The translations under genes and the position numbers were made by a program. DNA of 12,163 nt. Origin: Glomus cerebriforme (lineage: Eukaryota > Glomeromycota > Glomeromycetes > Glomerales > Glomeraceae). Positions 8,021 through 12,163 of this stretch are shown piece by piece. The stretch spans positions 12,712 to 24,874 of the forward strand of contig QKYT01000797.1 in the NCBI GenBank assembly GCA_003550305.1, in the 5' to 3' direction. The notes beneath the pieces are model-generated. The model was not told the origin of the DNA and did not search any database. It saw only the letters and a list, made by a program, of their open reading frames with translations. Numbering within the stretch: position 1 is the stretch's first letter; each line of letters opens with the position of its first letter.

Positions 8021-8700
8021 AAATAATATCTAAAAAAGTAATATGTTAATTAAAATAAATTTATTTTAAAAAATATATTTATATATTTAAGAATATTGTT
8101 ATTAATCTTTAATACTAAAATGAACTTATAGAAAATAAAGAATAAAAATAATAAAAGACAGAATAAAAATTATTAGAAAAAAAAATTATATAAAAATTAA
8201 TTAAAAAAAAAGAAAAATAATATAGTTTTAGATAAGATAAATATTAGTAAAATAAAAAAATATTATTAAAAAAAATATATAATTTTTTACTTAGCTTAAC
8301 TATTAGATAATTTTATAATTAAGATAAAATTTCTTAAATTTAAAAAAATTATATTAATAAATTTTGTAATAGTAATCTTTTTCTTATTTTAATTTACTAA
8401 AAAGTAACTTTATTAAGTAATAAACTATTTCTCCAAAACTATAGGTATATATAAAGATTTACAAAAACTCAGTATACCTATAAAAAAAATAAATATCAAT
8501 CTATTAAATATTATGATAAGCTAAATAAATGATATAAATAATATGTGATTATTAGTAATTTTATTTTTAGGTAATTAATGATTATATATTTATGAATAAG
8601 AATTATAAAATTATTAATAAATCTATTCTTCTAATGGATTTAAAAAAAAAAAGATTTAATATTTAATTATAAATTTTATTAATTTATTTAAAAAAAAATC
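8021..8700. other. Extreme AT-rich low-complexity stretch
   Basis: Nearly all A and T, with long A runs and few G or C, and no open frame. An exact 10-bp inverted repeat TATAGGTATA / TATACCTATA lies at 8440-8449 and 8473-8482. It probably forms the decayed flank upstream of the recombinase remnant. Confidence 0.6.
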
Positions 8701-8763
8701 TAAATTAACTTTCTAAGTATTTAATAGTTACTTGGCACTTCATGATAAGTATTTGTTATATTC

Positions 8764-8834
8764 ACAATAAGCAATGTGATTGGTAAAAATTGTTAAGCAA
8801 AACTCAACAATTTTACTGATTACATTCTTATTGT
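8764..8834. repeat. Long imperfect hairpin (about 30-bp arms, 11-nt loop)
   Basis: The arm at 8764-8794 (ACAATAAGCAATGTGATTGG...) pairs with 8806-8834 (AACAATTTTACTGATTACAT...). There are two one-base bulges and three mismatches. Weaker complementarity may extend a little outwards. This could be a small foldback element, the tip of a MITE, or a transcript that folds. Nothing else in the surrounding 450 bp looks coding. Confidence 0.7.
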
Positions 8835-9170
8835 AAATACATAAGGTATGATAGTACTGCAGTTATGAGGCATGTATGTAATGTCAAATAATTGTTTTAT
8901 CAGTAATAATCATATAGTAATAATATAAATGTCTATTGTCTAGAAACTAGTTGTATTAGCATAAATCATTTAACTGATAATTAATTTATTAAAAATCAGA
9001 TCTGGTATATTACAGTTCATTAATAATAAATAGAAGATTTTTTTAATAAATATGATTTTAAAACTCATCCAAATATGATAAGCAATCTTTAGTAATCAAA
9101 ACTGCGATTAATTAATATGCCATTTACTGAAATTAGTTATAATTTTTCAGAATTGGTAAGTCTACTAGAC
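8835..9170. other. AT-rich DNA without a gene
   Basis: No supported feature. It contains stops in all frames and no clear repeats beyond the hairpin to its left. Confidence 0.35.
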
Positions 9171-9667
9171 TTAAAAATAGGTGTTAACCAAAAAACTAAG
9201 TATATACCACCATTTATCTATTGTATTTATTCATAAACTTTTATTTAATTTATACAATAATATCAGCATAAGATTTGCAGAATTCTTATACTGGTATTTA
9301 TATAATTTTAATTTATGTGCTCCTATAAATAAAACTCATAAATTCAATTTTTTAAATAATACGTCATCATACATCACTTTTTGGAATACGATTTATAAAT
9401 GGTTATAATATTTAAAATAGCAAAGCACACAATGTACCGAGATATTGTATGCCTGAAGATAAGACAAATTATCACATGATAGATTATCAGTAACCATCCA
9501 ATCAAAATCACATACGTACTTAATTTGCCTTAAAAAATTCAATTGTACGCGACTCATTTAAATGACAAAAGTCATATAACTCCAATTTCTCATAATCTTT
9601 GTTTCCAATTGTTCTTATCAGTCTGATTACAATAGATGTATTGTGACTTTTATGTTGTGTTATCTTG
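9171..9667 (-). pseudogene. Decayed coding remnant, possibly F-box/LRR-like
   Basis: After a T-run and AG that would serve as a 3' splice site (AG at 9669-9668), 49 codons are open: SIVIRLIRTIGNKDYEKLEL, then FCHLNESRTIEF. A stop at 9520-9522 is bypassed by a one-base shift into WMVTDNLSCDNLSYLQAYNI and SVHCVLCYFKYYNHL. In that same frame, crossing only TAA at 9393-9395 and two further TGA stops, the reading goes on through VLFKKLNL, KLKLYKYQYKNSANLMLILL and WWYILSFLVN to about 9171. Leucine spacing and the NLxxL/KLxLY style recall the second class of Rhizophagus F-box/LRR proteins, but no repeat is canonical. The family call is weak. The evidence that this strand was coding is moderate. Confidence 0.35.
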
Positions 9668-9816
9668 CTAAAAAAAAAAAAGATTATTAGACCATATCAT
9701 TTTGTTAACCTTAAATTTTGAATCGGAATAGTGATTTTGTTTTGCCGGAAACCTAAAATATTTGGTAATTAATCGTTATATAGATAAATTTATGTAGTAC
9801 AGATAATACCGCATAT
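9668..9816. other. Spacer downstream of the 62-aa ORF
   Basis: It holds an A-run at 9670-9680 and the likely 3' end of the minus-strand small gene at 9817. No gene seen. Confidence 0.3.
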
Positions 9817-10005
9817 TTATTTGTTAGGACGAGCGAAAACAAGCCCACGTACGCCAAACTCTTTCAAAATAATCAAATAGGGGATTTTTAGTTTTTCAAC
9901 ATAAACTTTCTCGGCTGTTTTTCCTTTATTTAGTAATTTATTCGTGACTTTATTTCCAAACATCCACACAAAAGAGAGATTTTTCCGGACGAGATTCCGT
10001 AGCAT
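9817..10005 (-). CDS. Small conserved-looking ORF, 62 aa
   Basis: ATG at 10003-10005, TAA at 9817. It encodes a basic protein: MLRNLVRKNLSFVWMFGNKV, then NKLLNKGKTAEKVYVEKL, a hydrophobic IPYLIIL and FGVRGLVFARPNK. Codons use more G and C than the remnants to the left (CTCGTCCGG, GGCGTACGTGGGCTT), which supports a real gene under selection. The basic, amphipathic N-terminus with Arg/Lys and no acids in the first 40 residues would suit a mitochondrial import signal. That is inference only. I do not recognise the family. Residues about 18-40 faintly echo the ribosomal protein uS7 signature, but the rest does not fit. It is divergent from the ORF at 10142, with 136 bp between the two starts. Confidence 0.5.
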   Translation of the reverse strand: MLRNLVRKNLSFVWMFGNKVTNKLLNKGKTAEKVYVEKLKIPYLIILKEFGVRGLVFARPNK

Positions 10006-10141
10006 TATTTTGTGTAATTATTGTAGATCTTTTCTACTAAAAGCGTGAGAAGTGCTTGCTAAATGATATAAATTTCTCCCCAGATCGAGCGAATTTCCAT
10101 CAAAAAAAAACAATAATTTTAATCCTTTTATTCCTTTTAAA
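10006..10141. promoter_or_regulatory. Shared divergent promoter region
   Basis: The 136 bp between two outward-facing ATG codons is visibly richer in G and C than most of the window (AAAGCGTGAGAAGTGC, CCCCAGATCGAGCGAA). It carries no ORF. A pyrimidine-rich stretch (TTTTAATCCTTTTATTCC) directly precedes the plus-strand ATG. No exact factor site is recognised. Confidence 0.4.
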
Positions 10142-10357
10142 ATGTTCTCGAAATATAAATCACTATTAAAATCAAATCAAATCATTATAAAAAGGAGAAA
10201 AAGAAGAATTTTGGTTAATTCAATTCCAATTCTGAATCGAAAAACTCATTCATTGATCAATAACATTTCCACTTTGAATTGGATTACACAACTTCCTTCA
10301 CAGGACATAGAAGAACCATTTGCAAATCAACTGTTTAATGGTTCTTCTTTTTATTAA
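10142..10357 (+). CDS. Small hypothetical protein, 71 aa
   Basis: The frame opens AAAATGTTC and closes TAA at 10355-10357. The N-terminal half is strongly basic (SLLKSNQIIIKRRKRRILVN). The C-terminal half is neutral to acidic (LPSQDIEEPFANQL). No signal peptide, membrane span, Cys motif or recognisable fold. KRRKRR could be a nuclear localisation or nucleic-acid-binding patch. A 12-bp perfect hairpin covers its last codons. Divergence from the 62-aa ORF suggests a bidirectional promoter. Codon content is less GC-rich than its partner's, so a chance ORF cannot be excluded. Confidence 0.4.
   Translation: MFSKYKSLLKSNQIIIKRRKRRILVNSIPILNRKTHSLINNISTLNWITQLPSQDIEEPFANQLFNGSSFY
10309..10348 (+). 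repeat. 12-bp perfect inverted repeat followed by T-run
   Basis: AGAAGAACCATT (10309-10320) and AATGGTTCTTCT (10337-10348) are exact reverse complements around a 16-nt loop, and TTTTATT follows. It overlaps the last 16 codons of the 71-aa ORF. It resembles a 3'-end RNA hairpin, but eukaryotic Pol II does not use such terminators, so the role is open. Confidence 0.7.
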
Positions 10358-11400
10358 ATAGATTTTCTTTTAAACATTTTGATATTACCGCGAAAATTAT
10401 AAAAAAACTACGTTACATTATGTTCTAAAATAATTTATTCTTACATATATAATTATAAGTATTTTACACAATTTTACTCTCAAAAAACATCAACTTGAAA
10501 ATTATTTTTGTCAAATGACTACAATATAAATTTATTCTTTTTAGAAAGTAATTTCCATTAAATCTATAAGTAGTTTACTTTTTTTTTTCATATTTAGAAA
10601 TAGCATTTTTGTATATACAGTATAATAAATAAAATAAGAGTTTTTTTTTTTGTTGTTTTCATATAACCTTATCTAGATGACAGGTAGCACTACTTATTTT
10701 ACTTAATTATTCATTTAAGTATTCTTTTCATATTTAAATTTCCAATTTTAATTTTAAAGTTTTTTTTTCAATCGGAATCATTTCTTATCGTAAAAAAAAC
10801 GCCTCAAAGGTAACACAATCTTGAAATACTTTTTTTTCATATAACTGATGTATTCGTTTATCAACGTTTGATTGTACTACATAACTATAAACAAATGCTC
10901 GTGATCGTTGGATAGAACCATTTCATAACCAGGTTAACAATTTAATTATTTGTTTACAAATTACACATTTGTTCGGATGAAAAATAATTTATGAACTAAT
11001 TGATATAACAAAGAGAAACCCGATTTAATTTTGATTGGATAAATATTTGTTGTTATTGTGTAATGTTGGGCATTCCTAAAATTACCGAAAAAAAAAATCT
11101 CATTTTTTTTGGCGCATTTGACAAAAATAAACTATAGTGAAACAGCATGTAGCAATGAATGAATAGTCCTTCGGCATTTATTATTTTACAAATGATTTAA
11201 AATACCAAATAATTGCATATCAGATATCACCTTGCATCCTTTATCATTTGGTCATTATATTTTAGAAATAGCATTTATATTAGTATTAAATTTTATTTTT
11301 AGATATAAATTTTATAATAATATACATACTATTTATATATATTTTTTTATATAAATAATTGATATTTAAATATAGTGTATAATAGTATATAATTTAGTTC
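10358..11400. other. Intergenic region, mixed composition
   Basis: No gene of useful length. A 24-codon ATG-to-TAG frame lies at 11063-11137 (MLGIPKITEKK...), too short to call. The 16-mer TTTAGAAATAGCATTT occurs exactly at 10593-10608 and 11261-11276. The part at about 10750-11200 is less AT-rich than the rest and could be regulatory or an unrecognised RNA. Confidence 0.35.
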
Positions 11401-11426
11401 TAACTAGGAAATGGAAACCATTTTAA

Positions 11427-11589
11427 GTCCGGAGCACATATTTTTATTTTTATTTTTTTAGTAATCAATATTTATTTATTATCAATCAATCAAATTTAAG
11501 GCACGTGACCGGACAAACGGAAATCGCCACGTGATCATAATGGTTATCACCTCGCATAAAAATATATAGTCCTTCGCTTCGCTCCGGAC
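11427..11589 (+). promoter_or_regulatory. CACGTG/TATA module bounded by GTCCGGAGC inverted repeat
   Basis: GTCCGGAGC at 11427-11435 and its exact reverse complement GCTCCGGAC at 11581-11589 bracket two E-boxes. These are CACGTGACC at 11502-11510 and CACGTG at 11528-11533, 26 bp apart. CCGGAC also occurs at 11509-11514. An AAAAATATATAG TATA-like run lies at 11559-11570, with CTTCGCTTCGCTCCGG just after. About 75 bp past the TATA run, an ATG at 11643 opens only 21 codons. It has the build of a plus-strand promoter whose gene lies out of the window or is lost, or of a small repeated element. Confidence 0.5.
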
Positions 11590-12163
11590 AATAATTAAAT
11601 TTGATAAAATTTTTAAAAATCACTACTACTCACTCAAAACAAATGATAAACATAACGTATAAACATATAATGATAAAACAGATTAAGCTCAATAAATTAT
11701 ATTTTTAGATTTTCTGTAAAATATTTTTAATATAGTAGCAATTCAAAATTAGAATATTTTACTATTAATATAAATATTAACTATATAAATCTGGCTAAAA
11801 TTATGTACTAATCAAAATTAAGAATTATAACCTAAACTTTATAAATTTGATTGATAAAATTGCAAGTTTAAAAATCATATAATATAAAAATATATCTTAT
11901 ATTTAAAATTTTTTTGTTAGAATTTTTTTTTTTTTTTTTTTTATTTTTTTAAAAGACAAGTTAATCGCATTTATTATAATTATTGAAGTTCTAAAAAGAA
12001 TACATAATTACGAAAGATAAATCACGAATATACCCTCTTTAACAGAAAAGCATAACTTGTCGCGCGAAGGTTAAATTCAGGAGAAAAGTTTTGTTACCAA
12101 GAACTAATTTCCATCATAATCTAATCATCCCGACCTTGTACCTGTGATAAATCAAAGTGACTA
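11590..12163. other. Right edge: AT-rich DNA with T-tract, then GC-richer end
   Basis: A run of 20 T with a further 7 T spans 11923-11950. From about 12030 the DNA becomes richer in G and C (CTTGTCGCGCGAAGG, CATCCCGACCTTGTACC). There a 35-codon plus frame (QKSITCRAKVKFRRKV...) runs from just after a TAACAG to a TGA at 12146. This could be an exon or leader of a gene beyond the window. It is too short to call. Confidence 0.35.

Noticed and set aside
9181..9408. 75-codon plus-strand frame as a gene
   Set aside because: It opens with GTG rather than ATG, is Asn/Phe/Tyr/Leu-rich as expected in AT-rich DNA, and overlaps a more protein-like minus-strand reading.
9817..10005. 62-aa ORF as mitochondrial ribosomal protein uS7
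   Set aside because: Only about 20 residues (NKLLNKGKTAEKVYVEKL) resemble the uS7 signature. Length and the rest do not fit, so I left it unassigned.
1..12163. tRNA, rRNA or CRISPR array
   Set aside because: No cloverleaf with a GTTCRANNC T-loop, no rRNA-like conserved blocks and no regularly spaced direct repeats were found. The DNA is eukaryotic in character.

Overview
The window looks like nuclear DNA from an arbuscular mycorrhizal fungus (Glomeromycotina), most likely Rhizophagus. The DNA is very AT-rich and carries a short GT-AG intron and CACGTG promoter motifs. Most importantly, it carries remnants of several protein families that I associate with expansions in that lineage: a Crinkler-type ubiquitin-like header, a SAM + PD-(D/E)XK nuclease, F-box-type leucine-rich repeats, a tyrosine-recombinase-like repeat family, and a coiled-coil family with a Cys-rich tail. 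The organism is inferred from remembered family resemblance. No search was run.

Layout. 1-380: no gene seen. 381-1916 (-): broken pieces of a coiled-coil family protein and a CxxC/CxxH tail, with a perfect 25-bp palindrome between them and a near copy just upstream. 2684-3815 (-): SAM + PD-(D/E)XK nuclease gene with a clean 67-bp intron and an intact-looking active site, but two stops in its N-terminal third. 4088-4455 (-): Crinkler header with one frameshift. About 5100-5671 (+): decayed protein of ~40-residue tandem repeats. 5816-6480 (-): decayed leucine-rich repeats. 6779-7171 (-): uninterrupted 130-residue coiled-coil protein. 7275-7965 (-): decayed tyrosine recombinase. 8021-8700: extreme AT-rich stretch. 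8764-8834: long imperfect hairpin. 9171-9667 (-): decayed, possibly F-box/LRR-like remnant. 9817-10005 (-) and 10142-10357 (+): a divergent pair of small intact ORFs in cleaner, slightly more GC-rich DNA. 10358-12163: mostly intergenic, with a compact CACGTG/TATA module at 11427-11590.

The left two thirds read as a graveyard of lineage-expanded families, almost all on the minus strand. The nuclease gene is the best-preserved of them. Stops in the decayed genes fall at positions where repeat copies or remembered family members have Gln, Trp or Arg. That is the pattern expected from C-to-T and G-to-A decay. The right third has a different texture and may hold conserved small genes. I see no operon-like co-operation: each gene appears to be a separate unit.
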